This document shows positions 33,191 to 42,050 of a DNA stretch of 49,186 bases, piece by piece. Below the pieces are notes generated by a model that ran no database searches, was not told where the DNA came from, and was given only the letters and a program-made list of their open reading frames with translations. The DNA comes from Victivallales bacterium. GTDB taxonomy: Bacteria; Verrucomicrobiota; Lentisphaeria; Oligosphaerales; Oligosphaeraceae. The position numbers and the translations under genes are program-made. How positions within the stretch are numbered: position 1 is the first letter of the stretch; each line of letters begins with the position of its first letter. The stretch covers positions 1 through 49,186 of the forward strand of contig JAFPYX010000001.1 in NCBI GenBank assembly GCA_017417585.1, in the 5' to 3' direction.

Positions 33191-34426
33191 ATGATGTATA
33201 TTTTCATCTTGAAGCAATTCCTCTTCGGGATACGAATGACATTCCAACCATTGGAAACCATGAACGTTCATTCCATTGAATTATTCACTGGCGCAGGCGG
33301 CCTTGCCCTCGGCCTAGAGATGGCTGGCTGTCATCACGAGGCCATGTTTGAGTTCAATGGAAAAGCTTGTGATACCATTCGATACAATATTGCCCATCAT
33401 CAGCCATTGGCGTCAAATTGGAATATCCACCAAATGGATGTTCGGGATGTCCATTATGCGGAACTGTTCAAATCCATCGAACTGGTGGCGGGGGGACCAC
33501 CCTGTCAGCCTTTTTCCCTAGGCGGCAAGGCGCGTGGACGCAATGATTCCCGCGACATGTTCCCAGAAGCGGTGCGTGCCGTGCGCGAGTTGAAGCCGAA
33601 ATGCTTTGTCTTTGAGAATGTCAAAGGGCTGTTGCGCGAGAGCTTCGCCAGTTATTTCAATTATATTTTGCTTCAGCTTTCTTTCCCGTCGGTTACTCGT
33701 CGGGAGAACGAAGATTGGAGTGGTCATCTGGCGCGTCTGGAGAAAGTCCAGACCAGTGGGCGTTTCCCTGAATTGTCCTACCGCGTGGTGTTCCGCCTGC
33801 TGAATGCTGCCGACTACGGGATCCCACAGTATCGTCATCGGGTATTCATTGTCGGGTTCCGTTCGGACCTGAATCTAGAATGGCATTTCCCAAATCCGAC
33901 ACATACTCTGGACCGACTGCTTTGGGACCAATGGGTGACAGGGGATTACTGGGAACATCATCAGATGGCCAAGCGGCATCGCGGTACACCCTCCTCACAA
34001 GTTGCCGCACGGGTGGAATGGCTAAAAGCGCATTACGGCTTACTTGAGCCGGAAGGAAAGCCTTACTTGACGGTGCGTGATGCCTTGAAAGGATTACCCA
34101 CCCCTGAAAAGGCAAATCAAGTGCCGAATCATGAACTTCGTGTCGGCGCACGGCCTTACCCTGGTCATACAGGCAGTTTGCTGGACGAGCCATCCAAGGC
34201 GCTAAAGGCAGGGGCACATGGTGTTCCTGGCGGCGAAAACATGATTGCATTCCCTGATGGCAGTTATCGGTATTATACAGTTCGGGAGGCCGCCCGTATC
34301 CAGACTTTCCCCGATGACTATGTCTTTGATAGCCCGTGGACGGAGGCGATGCGCCAAATTGGCAATGCCGTGCCGACTCGTTTGGCGGAAATCGTCGGGA
34401 AGAGCATTTTAAAACAATTGGCTTAG
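33191..34426 (+). CDS. DNA (cytosine-5-)-methyltransferase of an Eco29kI-type system
   Basis: A complete m5C DNA methyltransferase (411 residues as drawn). Motifs appear in order: I ELFTGAGGLALGLEMAG, IV GGPPCQPFSLGGKARG with the catalytic Cys at about 105, VI FVFENVKGLL, VIII GIPQYRHRVFIVG and X MRQIGNAVPTRLAEIVG. A strong GGAGG lies just before ATG 33191/33194, but the conserved fold begins at MNVHSIELF (ATG 33260), so the true start is open. It is 10 bases upstream of an Eco29kI-like endonuclease and should protect the same site, CCGCGG if specificity follows the family. Base composition is more AT-rich than the flanking gyr genes, consistent with acquisition by transfer. Confidence 0.93.
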   Translation: MMYIFILKQFLFGIRMTFQPLETMNVHSIELFTGAGGLALGLEMAGCHHEAMFEFNGKACDTIRYNIAHHQPLASNWNIHQMDVRDVHYAELFKSIELVAGGPPCQPFSLGGKARGRNDSRDMFPEAVRAVRELKPKCFVFENVKGLLRESFASYFNYILLQLSFPSVTRRENEDWSGHLARLEKVQTSGRFPELSYRVVFRLLNAADYGIPQYRHRVFIVGFRSDLNLEWHFPNPTHTLDRLLWDQWVTGDYWEHHQMAKRHRGTPSSQVAARVEWLKAHYGLLEPEGKPYLTVRDALKGLPTPEKANQVPNHELRVGARPYPGHTGSLLDEPSKALKAGAHGVPGGENMIAFPDGSYRYYTVREAARIQTFPDDYVFDSPWTEAMRQIGNAVPTRLAEIVGKSILKQLA

Positions 34427-34436
34427 GGAGGTTGTG

Positions 34437-35063
34437 ATGGGTGAAAAAGAAATGCTAATCTTGGAGCCATTCAATCCGCTGGACAAGCGCAATTTGGCAG
34501 AGAGTGTTGCCGATGCAATGCTTGCTCGGCCTGTCGAGCCTCTGCCTCCAAAGCCATTTGTCGGAGCAGGGATATATGCCATTTACTATGTTGGTAATTT
34601 TCCACTGTATGACAAGATTGCCAGACGTAATTTTCAGGGTGCCTTTCAACAGCCAATCTATGTTGGGAAAGCAGTTCCTGCTGGTGCCAGAAAAGGTGGA
34701 TTTGGCTTGGGGGAAGAACCTGGACAGGCTTTATACAACCGCCTGTGTGACCATGCCAAATCCGTTTCAGAAGTGACCAACTTGGAAGGGAGAGATTTCT
34801 TCTGCCGTTATTTGGCTGTTGACGACATTTGGATACCGTTGGCAGAGTCCCTCTTGATTGAACGCTTCGTGCCTCTCTGGAACCGCATTTTGGATGGTTT
34901 TGGCAACCACGCCCCAGGTAAAGGCCGCTACAATCAACAGAAGTCCCCGTGGGATACTCTCCATCCAGGACGTCCTTGGGCAGAACGCCTTCAGCCAAAT
35001 TCAGTGGGATTGCCTGAATTGCAGGCATTGGTTAAGCATTACATTGAAACCCATTTACAATGA
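34437..35063 (+). CDS. Eco29kI-family type II restriction endonuclease (GIY-YIG fold)
   Basis: A 208-residue GIY-YIG nuclease. ATG 34437 has an AGGGAGG site six bases upstream. The two tyrosines of the fold are Tyr47 in GIYAIYYVG and Tyr75 in PIYVGK. Downstream are Arg102 and His106 (NRLCDHAKS), Glu142 (SLLIERF) and Asn157 (GFGNHAPGKGR). This order and spacing match the active site described for Eco29kI, which cuts CCGCGG. Placement directly after a cytosine methyltransferase supports a type II restriction-modification pair. Codon use is more AT-rich than in neighbouring genes. Cutting specificity is inferred from family, not shown. Confidence 0.9.
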   Translation: MGEKEMLILEPFNPLDKRNLAESVADAMLARPVEPLPPKPFVGAGIYAIYYVGNFPLYDKIARRNFQGAFQQPIYVGKAVPAGARKGGFGLGEEPGQALYNRLCDHAKSVSEVTNLEGRDFFCRYLAVDDIWIPLAESLLIERFVPLWNRILDGFGNHAPGKGRYNQQKSPWDTLHPGRPWAERLQPNSVGLPELQALVKHYIETHLQ

Positions 35064-35229
35064 AATGGCGGAACTGCGTGCCACGATGACTGTGCACTCG
35101 GAAGTCCACGGCCAAAATCATCCCAACGAATAAAATCGGACTGTATAGGATTTGCCGTCTATGGTACGGAAGAGGGCTATGCTCCATTCAAAATCACAAT
35201 GTCTTTCATTATTGTTATATAGGGAAACC

Positions 35230-36048
35230 ATGATGAAATTGTCACAAATTGTTGTTGTCCTTGCTAGTTTAGTTTGGGGATTCGCCCCAGTTCTCTTTGC
35301 TCAAAATGAGACGCGCGAGGAGATGCTTGAATGGATAAGTCAGCTTGACAAGCAGGACAACGTGCTTGTTGAACACATGGAGGATGCGGATGGCACTGGA
35401 TTGCGTGAAGGCACTGCAGAACGCCTGAATGTCTGGAATACCGATGTTTTGCGCAAAGTGGCCGAATGGAAGATTGCGCATTTAGAGGATGAGTCGAAAA
35501 AAGAGCAAGTCCGTAAGGCTCTCCAGGATACTCTCAAAAATATCGATGCGGTTTGGGCGGACAGCGGCTCGGGAAGCGGTTCATCCGTGTTTAGCGGTTC
35601 TGAGGTCATCGTCTTGATTCAAAACCAGATAAACATCTGGCTTCTACCTGATGACGAATATGATGCGTGGATGGATTGGGCCAATGTGAAATTGGACTAT
35701 CAGGGCAGGGTTGTCCAACTAAAATCAGGGATGGCAGTCGTTGAGCTGCGCAACGGAGAGGTGATGGAGTTTTCGCTGCAGACAGGCAATTGCTTCGTCA
35801 TCGACGGTGAAAGATATGCGCTCGTGGAGAAGGATTTTGTGGCCTCGCCCTGCGACGACCACTATCGCGTGTATCTCTATCGTCTGGAACCTGATGGCAC
35901 GACAACCCTGATTGAGGAAGTGGTTCGCGAGCATTTCGCCTTTGACATGAATTTGGAGAAGGAGGCTGATGGATGTTTGCGGGTGAATTGGAGAGAACCA
36001 AGCCTTCCAGGGAGAGTAAACAGCACTTGGATCTGGCTGTTAAAATAG
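35230..36048 (+). CDS. Secreted protein of unknown function next to the restriction-modification pair
   Basis: A 272-residue protein with a signal peptide (MMKLSQIVVVLASLVWGFAPVLFA, cut near residue 25) and start ATG 35230 (or 35233). The mature N-terminal half is helical and charged (about 25-110: ETREEMLEWISQLDKQ, ESKKEQVRKALQDTL). A GSGSGSS linker follows at about 117-123. The C-terminal half is beta-rich and acidic. I do not recognise it. Base composition resembles the restriction-modification genes rather than the GC-rich surroundings, so it may have arrived with them. Nothing suggests a role in restriction. Confidence 0.65.
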   Translation: MMKLSQIVVVLASLVWGFAPVLFAQNETREEMLEWISQLDKQDNVLVEHMEDADGTGLREGTAERLNVWNTDVLRKVAEWKIAHLEDESKKEQVRKALQDTLKNIDAVWADSGSGSGSSVFSGSEVIVLIQNQINIWLLPDDEYDAWMDWANVKLDYQGRVVQLKSGMAVVELRNGEVMEFSLQTGNCFVIDGERYALVEKDFVASPCDDHYRVYLYRLEPDGTTTLIEEVVREHFAFDMNLEKEADGCLRVNWREPSLPGRVNSTWIWLLK

Positions 36049-36324
36049 CGGAATGGTATCTTTAACTTTGGGCATTATATCGTTGAGTTAGACTGCCCCT
36101 TGGCGAGATGGCTGTCCTTCATGGGTGTTGCCCTGGAAGCCGCTTCCTGGCGGAAGTCGTTGTCCGCCGCATATTCAATTTCCACCCAAACTTCATTGCT
36201 CCTGCGCAGGTCGCTTCGTCCTCAGGCGCGGTGGTAAAAAAGTCCCGTGATGTCCAGCGTTTGTGATTTGCGGTGTTATCTTTTGTCAGAATCATTTCTC
36301 CTGAAATCGCTTCTGGATACCGTA
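36049..36324. other. Intergenic interval with a possible minus-strand gene remnant
   Basis: No complete gene is visible. On the minus strand, roughly 36225-36080, one frame gives about 45 residues of natural-looking protein (SNEVWVEIEYAADNDFRQEA) bounded by stops, with no start. It may be a decayed 3' end. Otherwise the stretch shows no clear promoter. Confidence 0.35.
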
Positions 36325-39300
36325 ATGATGAACTGCAAGCTGCTGTGGATCTTGTTTTTGTCTGCCATGATGACACCCTTCTCGCTATCGGCAACTGACT
36401 TGGAAAAAACTCCCGCCTTCCCGTCCACCTGGACGGTGTTCCCCAATGTCGAGCGGGGGTATGCGCCGTCGGCGGAGGAACTTTCGGCGATTCCGGCGAC
36501 CTTGCAGGGAAAGTCGCCCATGACGGTGACGGTGGCCGAGGAGGTTGACCTGGCGCCTGTGCTGGGAGGCATCCAAACTGGCGCGACCGCATGGCTGTAC
36601 GCGGAGCTGGAGGTGCCGGCGGCGATGGACTACGAGGTGGGCGCCGGTGCGGACTGGTGGTTCGCCTTCTACTGCAACGGCGAGGAGGCTTTCTCCACGC
36701 TGAACTCCGGCAATGTCCTCCACCCGCCGCAGATGACCGACCACAAGTTCACGATCAAGCTGCGCCCTGGCAGGAATGTTCTTGTGGTGAAGTTCGTTAG
36801 CGGTTCGGGGTCGAGCGTCCTGGCGATGGGCGGTCCGCGCGAACTGGCGTTGGGCAAGGCGGCCCGTCAGGCGCAGGAACGTCGTGCCTTCTATGAGAAG
36901 AGAGGCGTGCCGCTGGAGGTGGAGAGCGTGGTGCCAAAGGACCTCCAGGACAAGCTGGCGAAGGGGCTGGCGCCGGATGGCTACGTGATCGACCGCGCCT
37001 GGAACAAGCTGCTGAAGCCCCTGACCTCCACGCTGGTCGCCCAGAACTCCACGGGCAATTCACGAGGGAACTTTGAGGTGCTTTCGGCGCAGTGCGACGC
37101 GGAGCATGGCACGGTGGTGATTCTTCAAGGAGAGCCATGGCTCGAAGAAACCGAAAAACTTTATGTCATTATCCGCGACGGGCAGGGGCGCGAACTCTAT
37201 GGACGATTCGGCACATTTGCCGAACTTGGTGCGGAATTCGACGAGTCCGGCGTGGTGCGCGTGGTGCTGCCGGATTTGCGCCCTTTTAAATATGGTAAAG
37301 AATGTACTGGCAAGCTCCAAGTCGGGGTCTGCGACCGCGAGACCGCGGCTCAGCACGACAACGGCGTGACGCTCGGCGGCCAGGCGGCTCCCGGCGAACG
37401 TGCCGTCCTTCGGATTGAGACAGGCGTGGCCGGGCCGACGCCCATGTTGAACGGCACGCCCTTCTTCTTCAACTGCTACACCATCCATCCATACTTCCCG
37501 GAGCGGACGATTCCCACGGGGATGGAGGGCGAGAAGTCGCCTTTCAATGTTGTGGCTTGCCGTGTGGGCGGAAACAGCTCCTCCGCCGACTGGTGGAAAG
37601 GTCCCGGCGAATACGACTTCACTCTGCTGGACTGGACGCTGGACTCGCTGCTCCGCGACTTCCCGGACGCCAAACTGGGACTCTACGTGTGGTGCCATCC
37701 TGGCCTATGGTATGCCGAAAAGTACCCGGAGCGCATCGCACGAGACGAAAATGGCAAGCCCTGCGGAGGTTACTACGTGTCGATGGTCTCCTTCTCCGAT
37801 CCTGCAATGCAAGAGGATACGCTGGCTGCAATCCGTGCGCTGGTCACGCACTGCGAGAAATATTTCGGTTCAAAGATCGTCCTCTACAATCTGATGGGGG
37901 GCGCTACCTGCGAATGGCAAGGATGGCTGAGCCACAGCTCGCATTTCAGCGACTACAGCGAGACCTCGCTGGAACAGTTCAAGAAATACGCCGCGGAGCG
38001 TGGCGTCGAGGTGGACCATATCCCCACGCCGGAGGAGCAGAAGTCGTCGATGGACGGAATCTTCCGCGACCCCGCCGCCACCGCGCTCGTGCGACTTTAC
38101 GACCGCTTCTATAGCGAGTCCATCGCGCGTTTCATCGACCGCATCGCCGGCACCATAAAGGAGGCCAGCCACGGCGACAAGCTGCTGGGCTGCTACTACG
38201 GCTACCATCAGGAGTACTCCAACATCGGCTACACCGTGAACCGCGGCGGCCACAACGACACGCAGTTCCTGCTGGACTCGCCCAACATGGATTTCTTCCT
38301 CTCGCCCCAGAGCTACTCCGTGCGCAACCTTGGCGCACCGAATGCGGACATGAAGCCCTACGGCGCCGCCCGCCTCGCCGGAAAGTTCTCCGTGATGGAG
38401 GACGATACGCGGACGCATCTGCTGGACGAATGCGGATACGGCCAGACGCTCAATCTGGAGCAGACGCTCACGGTGCTCAAGCGCAACGCCGGAATGTATC
38501 TCGCCCACCGCATGCCGATGAATGAACTCGCTGAACACGGCGGGGACGAACTGGACGACCCCGCCATCAAGGAGATGTACCAGCACACCGTGGCCGCTGG
38601 CCAGTACATCATGGAGCAGAAGGAACCCGACCCCACGGAAATCGCGGCGGTGATCGACGAGAAGGCGATTCAGTTTCTTGCCGCCTCGCAGAAGATTAAT
38701 AGCACTCTCGAAAACGAATGCTACCAGTATGACTACGACGGAAAGCTCTTCCTCTCGCCCGGACGTTCCTTCAAGCCGCTCTACGGCGAACTGCTCGGAT
38801 ACCAGCGATTCCCGCTGGCGCGGATCGGCGCCCCCGTGGACATCATCTTGCTGGAGGACGTGGCGAAGACCGCCGGAAAATACAAGGTGGTGATTTTCCT
38901 GAACTCCTTCGCGGACACGCCGGAGGTGCGCGAGGCCTACCAGGCGCTTCGCGAAAAGGGCGTGGCGGTTGTCACGGTTTACGGCGCGGGATTCCTTACG
39001 CCAGAGGGAGTTTCTGTCGAAAACCTGAGCGAATTGGCGGGTTTGACGACGGCGAAAGTCGCTCCAGGAACACTCCAGCTGGTCTTCCCGGAGGGCGCGA
39101 AGTGCGGCGGTGACTACACCGTGGAGACGCGATTCGCGGTCGCCGACCCAGAGGCCGAACTACTCGCGGACTACGCCGACGGCACGGCGGGCGCGGTCGC
39201 CCGAAAAGGAAACAACTACTTCTACGGCGGGGCGTATCTGAGTCCGGCGTTCCTGCGTGAAGTGGCGAAACAGGCGGGAGTCCATATCTACCTGTCCACC

Positions 39301-39489
39301 GATGACAACCTCTACGCGGGGGCGCATGTCCTCTCCGTCCATGCGGTCGCCAAAGGCGAGAAGGCCATCCGCCTGCCGCGCAAATGCACGGTGGTGGATG
39401 TCTATTCCGGCGAGACATTGGGCAAGGGCATCGACTCCTTCAAAATCCCGATGGAGGCGATGGAGACCCGCGTCTTCCTGCTGAAATAA
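36325..39489 (+). CDS. Large secreted beta-galactosidase-like glycosidase (GH42-type architecture)
   Basis: A 1054-residue secreted protein. ATG 36325/36328 opens the signal peptide MMNCKLLWILFLSAMMTPFSLSA. The first ~180 residues are a beta-sandwich of the galactose-binding type (WWFAFYCNGEEAFST, GRNVLVVKF). The catalytic region (about 370-740) reads as a TIM barrel: NGTPFFFNCYTIHPYFPE, LGLYVWCHPGLWYAEKYPE, YNLMGGATCEWQGW with candidate acid/base Glu, GCYYGYHQEYSN, PQSYSVRNLG and FSVMEDDTRTHLL with the second candidate acid. A Rossmann-like domain follows (KYKVVIFLNSFADTPE, ALREKGVAVVTVYG), as in the trimerisation domain of GH42 enzymes, then a C-terminal beta-domain. Family is likely GH42-like; the substrate is unknown. 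It lies alone between the restriction-modification island and the next pair. Confidence 0.75.
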   Translation: MMNCKLLWILFLSAMMTPFSLSATDLEKTPAFPSTWTVFPNVERGYAPSAEELSAIPATLQGKSPMTVTVAEEVDLAPVLGGIQTGATAWLYAELEVPAAMDYEVGAGADWWFAFYCNGEEAFSTLNSGNVLHPPQMTDHKFTIKLRPGRNVLVVKFVSGSGSSVLAMGGPRELALGKAARQAQERRAFYEKRGVPLEVESVVPKDLQDKLAKGLAPDGYVIDRAWNKLLKPLTSTLVAQNSTGNSRGNFEVLSAQCDAEHGTVVILQGEPWLEETEKLYVIIRDGQGRELYGRFGTFAELGAEFDESGVVRVVLPDLRPFKYGKECTGKLQVGVCDRETAAQHDNGVTLGGQAAPGERAVLRIETGVAGPTPMLNGTPFFFNCYTIHPYFPERTIPTGMEGEKSPFNVVACRVGGNSSSADWWKGPGEYDFTLLDWTLDSLLRDFPDAKLGLYVWCHPGLWYAEKYPERIARDENGKPCGGYYVSMVSFSDPAMQEDTLAAIRALVTHCEKYFGSKIVLYNLMGGATCEWQGWLSHSSHFSDYSETSLEQFKKYAAERGVEVDHIPTPEEQKSSMDGIFRDPAATALVRLYDRFYSESIARFIDRIAGTIKEASHGDKLLGCYYGYHQEYSNIGYTVNRGGHNDTQFLLDSPNMDFFLSPQSYSVRNLGAPNADMKPYGAARLAGKFSVMEDDTRTHLLDECGYGQTLNLEQTLTVLKRNAGMYLAHRMPMNELAEHGGDELDDPAIKEMYQHTVAAGQYIMEQKEPDPTEIAAVIDEKAIQFLAASQKINSTLENECYQYDYDGKLFLSPGRSFKPLYGELLGYQRFPLARIGAPVDIILLEDVAKTAGKYKVVIFLNSFADTPEVREAYQALREKGVAVVTVYGAGFLTPEGVSVENLSELAGLTTAKVAPGTLQLVFPEGAKCGGDYTVETRFAVADPEAELLADYADGTAGAVARKGNNYFYGGAYLSPAFLREVAKQAGVHIYLSTDDNLYAGAHVLSVHAVAKGEKAIRLPRKCTVVDVYSGETLGKGIDSFKIPMEAMETRVFLLK

Positions 39490-39507
39490 ATAGAATTAAC
39501 TTCATTA

Positions 39508-40290
39508 ATGAAAAGTAGTTATATTATTAGTATCAATGTTTCCCTCGCCATTGCGGTTGTCGCGGTGTGGGCGGTCATTCTGGCAAGGCGAAACGTCTCC
39601 GCCGCTTTGTCGGTGGCTGAACCTCCAGCGGGTGCGGCGGTTCGCCAGATGCCGCCGGATACCGCCGTGACACCAACCGCCGCTCCTGCGGCGCCTCTGG
39701 ATGCCGCAGAACTTCCTTTGCAAGAAGATGACGCGACGGCATTGCGCGGGGAGATTCGGCAAATCCGCAAGGAGGCCTCCTCAGAACTCGCCCAGATGCG
39801 TAGCGAGGCCGAGGAAAGCCGCGAGTTTAATCGTCAATGGCAGGCGGAGCATCCACGGGAACCTTCGTCCCCGCCGCCCACGCTTGGTGAATTGGCCGCC
39901 CGGCGGGACGAAATGCCGGAATACTACGAGAAGGTGGAGAAGCTCCTGGTCTCCAGTGCGCAGAAGCGCATTCAGGCGCGGCAGATTATCCTCCAGGCAT
40001 TGGAGGAGACGGAACTCACCGACGAGCAACTTTCTGCGATCCAGGAGTACTTCGCCAAGCTGGACGAATTCGATGCGTCCATCTCGGTCCGGGAATACAC
40101 GCAGGAGGACATGATGTCTCTTTTTCGTAATATCCCGCATAAGCATGAATTGGACCAGCTGATTCTGGAGACCCTGGACCCCGATACGATCTTTTCCTCT
40201 GAGATGATCTATCATGTGTCTGCCTCGGTGCCGGGGAAGTTTTTCTTTTTGCATGATGACATGAGGGCTATGAATGGAGAGGAGGAGTGA
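39508..40290 (+). CDS. Membrane-anchored helical protein of unknown function, gene A of a pair
   Basis: A 260-residue protein with an N-terminal signal anchor (ISINVSLAIAVVAVWAVILA, about 7-26), then an Ala/Pro-rich linker (about 35-75), a short coiled coil (about 78-105, GEIRQIRKEASSELAQMRSE) and a helical acidic C-terminal domain (about 130-255). I do not recognise the family. The stop codon overlaps the ATG of the next gene (TGATG), so the two are translationally coupled. No Shine-Dalgarno precedes its own start. Topology suggests a cytoplasmic tip of six residues with the bulk outside the membrane. Confidence 0.65.
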   Translation: MKSSYIISINVSLAIAVVAVWAVILARRNVSAALSVAEPPAGAAVRQMPPDTAVTPTAAPAAPLDAAELPLQEDDATALRGEIRQIRKEASSELAQMRSEAEESREFNRQWQAEHPREPSSPPPTLGELAARRDEMPEYYEKVEKLLVSSAQKRIQARQIILQALEETELTDEQLSAIQEYFAKLDEFDASISVREYTQEDMMSLFRNIPHKHELDQLILETLDPDTIFSSEMIYHVSASVPGKFFFLHDDMRAMNGEEE

Positions 40291-41024
40291 TGGCCAGTCT
40301 GAAGACCACGATTGCTCTGTTGGTAATCCTGATGGTTTCGCTGGGGATTTGCGCCTGGCAGGGCCATTTGCCGCAGTCAGCGGCGGTTGTCGCCGTGCCG
40401 GAAGCGTCTGCCGCGCCGCCTTCTTCGTCTGCCGCGCAACATTCGGCTACGCTCACGGCACCAAGGCGTTCGCGGAAGAGCCTGGAGCGGGCGGTCTTCC
40501 ACTTGAATACCACCAAGACCGCCGAGGAACAGCGACTCTATGACCTGAAGCTCTACCATGCGTTGCGGGAAGACGTCCGCAATGGCTTTTTCCATCGGTA
40601 TTCCTCAACCTCACAAAGTAACATCACTACTGCGCAGGATCTGGTGGCAATTCGGGAGCACGAGTTCCAGCTGGCCAGAAAGCGTTTCTATGCTTTGGAG
40701 GACTATGTCCTCAACACCGATTTCACCGCATTGACCGAGGAGGAAAAGGACAAGGTCTTCCAGTTCTATGAGTTGCGCAAGCGTATCGAGGATGCGCGCG
40801 ACCACTATTTCGATATTCCGGTCGAAGAATGGGTTGCGCTGTCGCGGGAGAATGGGGAACTGCGGGACGAGTTCAGTTTCCTGATTCAGCGTCAACTGCA
40901 ACATGACAGCCAGCAAATCTCGCTGGGCAATGCATTGCGGAATTATTGTCCCCATATTGGGGAGGGGTCCTTTTCTATCGGTGGTATCTCTATTCGGGGA
41001 TTCTTCCCATCGGTTTGGCTCTGA
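40290..41024 (+). CDS. Membrane-anchored helical protein of unknown function, gene B of a pair
   Basis: A 244-residue protein built like its partner: a signal anchor (TIALLVILMVSLGICAW, about 7-23), an Ala/Pro/Ser linker (about 27-65), then a charged helical domain (about 68-215: EEQRLYDLKLYHALREDV, EEEKDKVFQFYELRKRIEDARDHYFD). The last 30 residues become glycine-rich. The shared layout suggests the two proteins form a complex or arose by duplication, but I cannot see clear sequence similarity between the helical domains. GGAGG sits four bases before ATG 40290. Function unknown. Confidence 0.65.
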   Translation: MASLKTTIALLVILMVSLGICAWQGHLPQSAAVVAVPEASAAPPSSSAAQHSATLTAPRRSRKSLERAVFHLNTTKTAEEQRLYDLKLYHALREDVRNGFFHRYSSTSQSNITTAQDLVAIREHEFQLARKRFYALEDYVLNTDFTALTEEEKDKVFQFYELRKRIEDARDHYFDIPVEEWVALSRENGELRDEFSFLIQRQLQHDSQQISLGNALRNYCPHIGEGSFSIGGISIRGFFPSVWL

Positions 41025-41108
41025 ACCATTTAATGCCATGTTGTTAACCTGGCTAGGTTAATCATTAGGGGAAATCGCAAATATTTCAAAATATTTTTAA
41101 ATTCCGGC

Positions 41109-41136
41109 TTGCAATTTCGGTTTGCCGTGCTATAGT
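41109..41136 (+). promoter_or_regulatory. Sigma-70-type promoter of sdpR-sdpI
   Basis: TTGCAA (41109-41114) and TATAGT (41131-41136) are spaced by 16 bases in an AT-rich interval. The sdpR start codon is 43 bases downstream of the -10 box. Confidence 0.6.
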
Positions 41137-41162
41137 ATTTAAAATTTAATTGAAATAGTTTG

Positions 41163-41175
41163 CGTTTTCAAAACG
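41163..41175. promoter_or_regulatory. Candidate autoregulatory operator before sdpR
   Basis: CGTTTT-C-AAAACG is a perfect 13-base palindrome five bases from the sdpR start codon. SdpR-type repressors bind palindromes at their own promoter, so this is a natural operator candidate, which would also cover the ribosome-binding region. Confidence 0.5.
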
Positions 41176-41179
41176 AACC

Positions 41180-41446
41180 ATGAGCATTTCAGCGAGTTTC
41201 AAGGCATTGTCGGACCCGCAGCGTCGGGAGATTCTGAGTTTGTTGCGCGGGGGACGGAAGAACGCTGGCGAGTTGGCGTCGGCGCTGGGGATTTCGGCTC
41301 CGGCGCTGTCGTATCATCTTCGGCTTTTGAAGGAGGCGGACCTGCTTCTAGAGTACCGCGAGGGGAACTTCATCTATTTTGAGTTGAATACTGGCGTCTT
41401 TGATGAGATCATCCTTTGGATCAACAACATGCGAGGTGAACAATGA
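41180..41446 (+). CDS. sdpR: ArsR-family transcriptional repressor, SdpR-like
   Basis: An 88-residue winged-helix protein of the ArsR family: FKALSDPQRREILSLLRGG, recognition helix region NAGELASALGISAPALSYHLRLL, wing YREGNFIYFELN. It lacks the metal-binding CxCxxC motif of ArsR proper. Size, sequence style and the following SdpI-like gene (four-base ATGA overlap) make it an SdpR-type autorepressor. In Bacillus subtilis SdpR is relieved by membrane SdpI when SdpC toxin is bound; no sdpABC toxin genes are present here, so the pair may serve another stress or signal. Confidence 0.88.
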   Translation: MSISASFKALSDPQRREILSLLRGGRKNAGELASALGISAPALSYHLRLLKEADLLLEYREGNFIYFELNTGVFDEIILWINNMRGEQ

Positions 41447-42050
41447 AAAAGGCTGTTTCGTGGATTCTTCTTGCCGCCGTGTGGTTGGCGAGCATTCTGG
41501 TTTTTGTGCTGAAAATTCATGCGCTGGAAGTCCTTGCGATTCCGGTTGTGATGACCATTCTGCTGATTGGTATGGGACTTTTCCGTTGCTTGCGTCACCG
41601 CAAAGCCCTTCAAGAATATGGCGAGGGCAGCCATGAAGCCGCAGCGGAGGTGCGCAATCTGGAGGTGCTCTCCACCATGAACCTGCTTAGTTGCATTCTA
41701 ATTGCGGCGGTACAATTTTATCTGCTCTTTTGCTGTAGCACGGGGCGTGGCAGTTTTTCCGGTCGGGAGAATATCCTTTTGGCGTTCTTGAACTTCTGCT
41801 TGTCGTGGTGGGGAATCTCCTGCCCAAACTGCGTCCGAACAAATACGTCGACATCCGTCTGCCGTGGATTATGCATGACGAGGCCCGTTGGGCGAAGACG
41901 CACCGTTTTGGCGGTTTTGCAATGGTGCTCTGCGGGGTGGCCATGTTGGTCTGCAGCCTCTTTGCCAGCGTGCCGTCATATTGCGCATTGGCGATGCTGC
42001 TGGTCACCGTCGGGGTGATTGTAGCATATTCTTGGGTTGCGAAGGGATAG
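41443..42050 (+). pseudogene. sdpI: SdpI-family membrane protein gene with a one-base frameshift
   Basis: The first frame (41443 to about 41790) gives membrane helices (WILLAAVWLASILVFVLKI, AIPVVMTILLIGMGLF, LLSCILIAAVQFYLLFC). It then loses sense, while the frame ending at 42050 continues with LLLVVVGNLLPKLRPNKYVDIRLPW, the SdpI signature, DEARWAKTHRFGG and two more helices. The join lies near 41785-41797, after a CCTTTTGG run, and requires one restored base. Repaired length would be about 202 residues, normal for SdpI. As written the protein ends in a nonsense tail at 42018. Error in the sequence and true decay are both possible. Confidence 0.85.
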
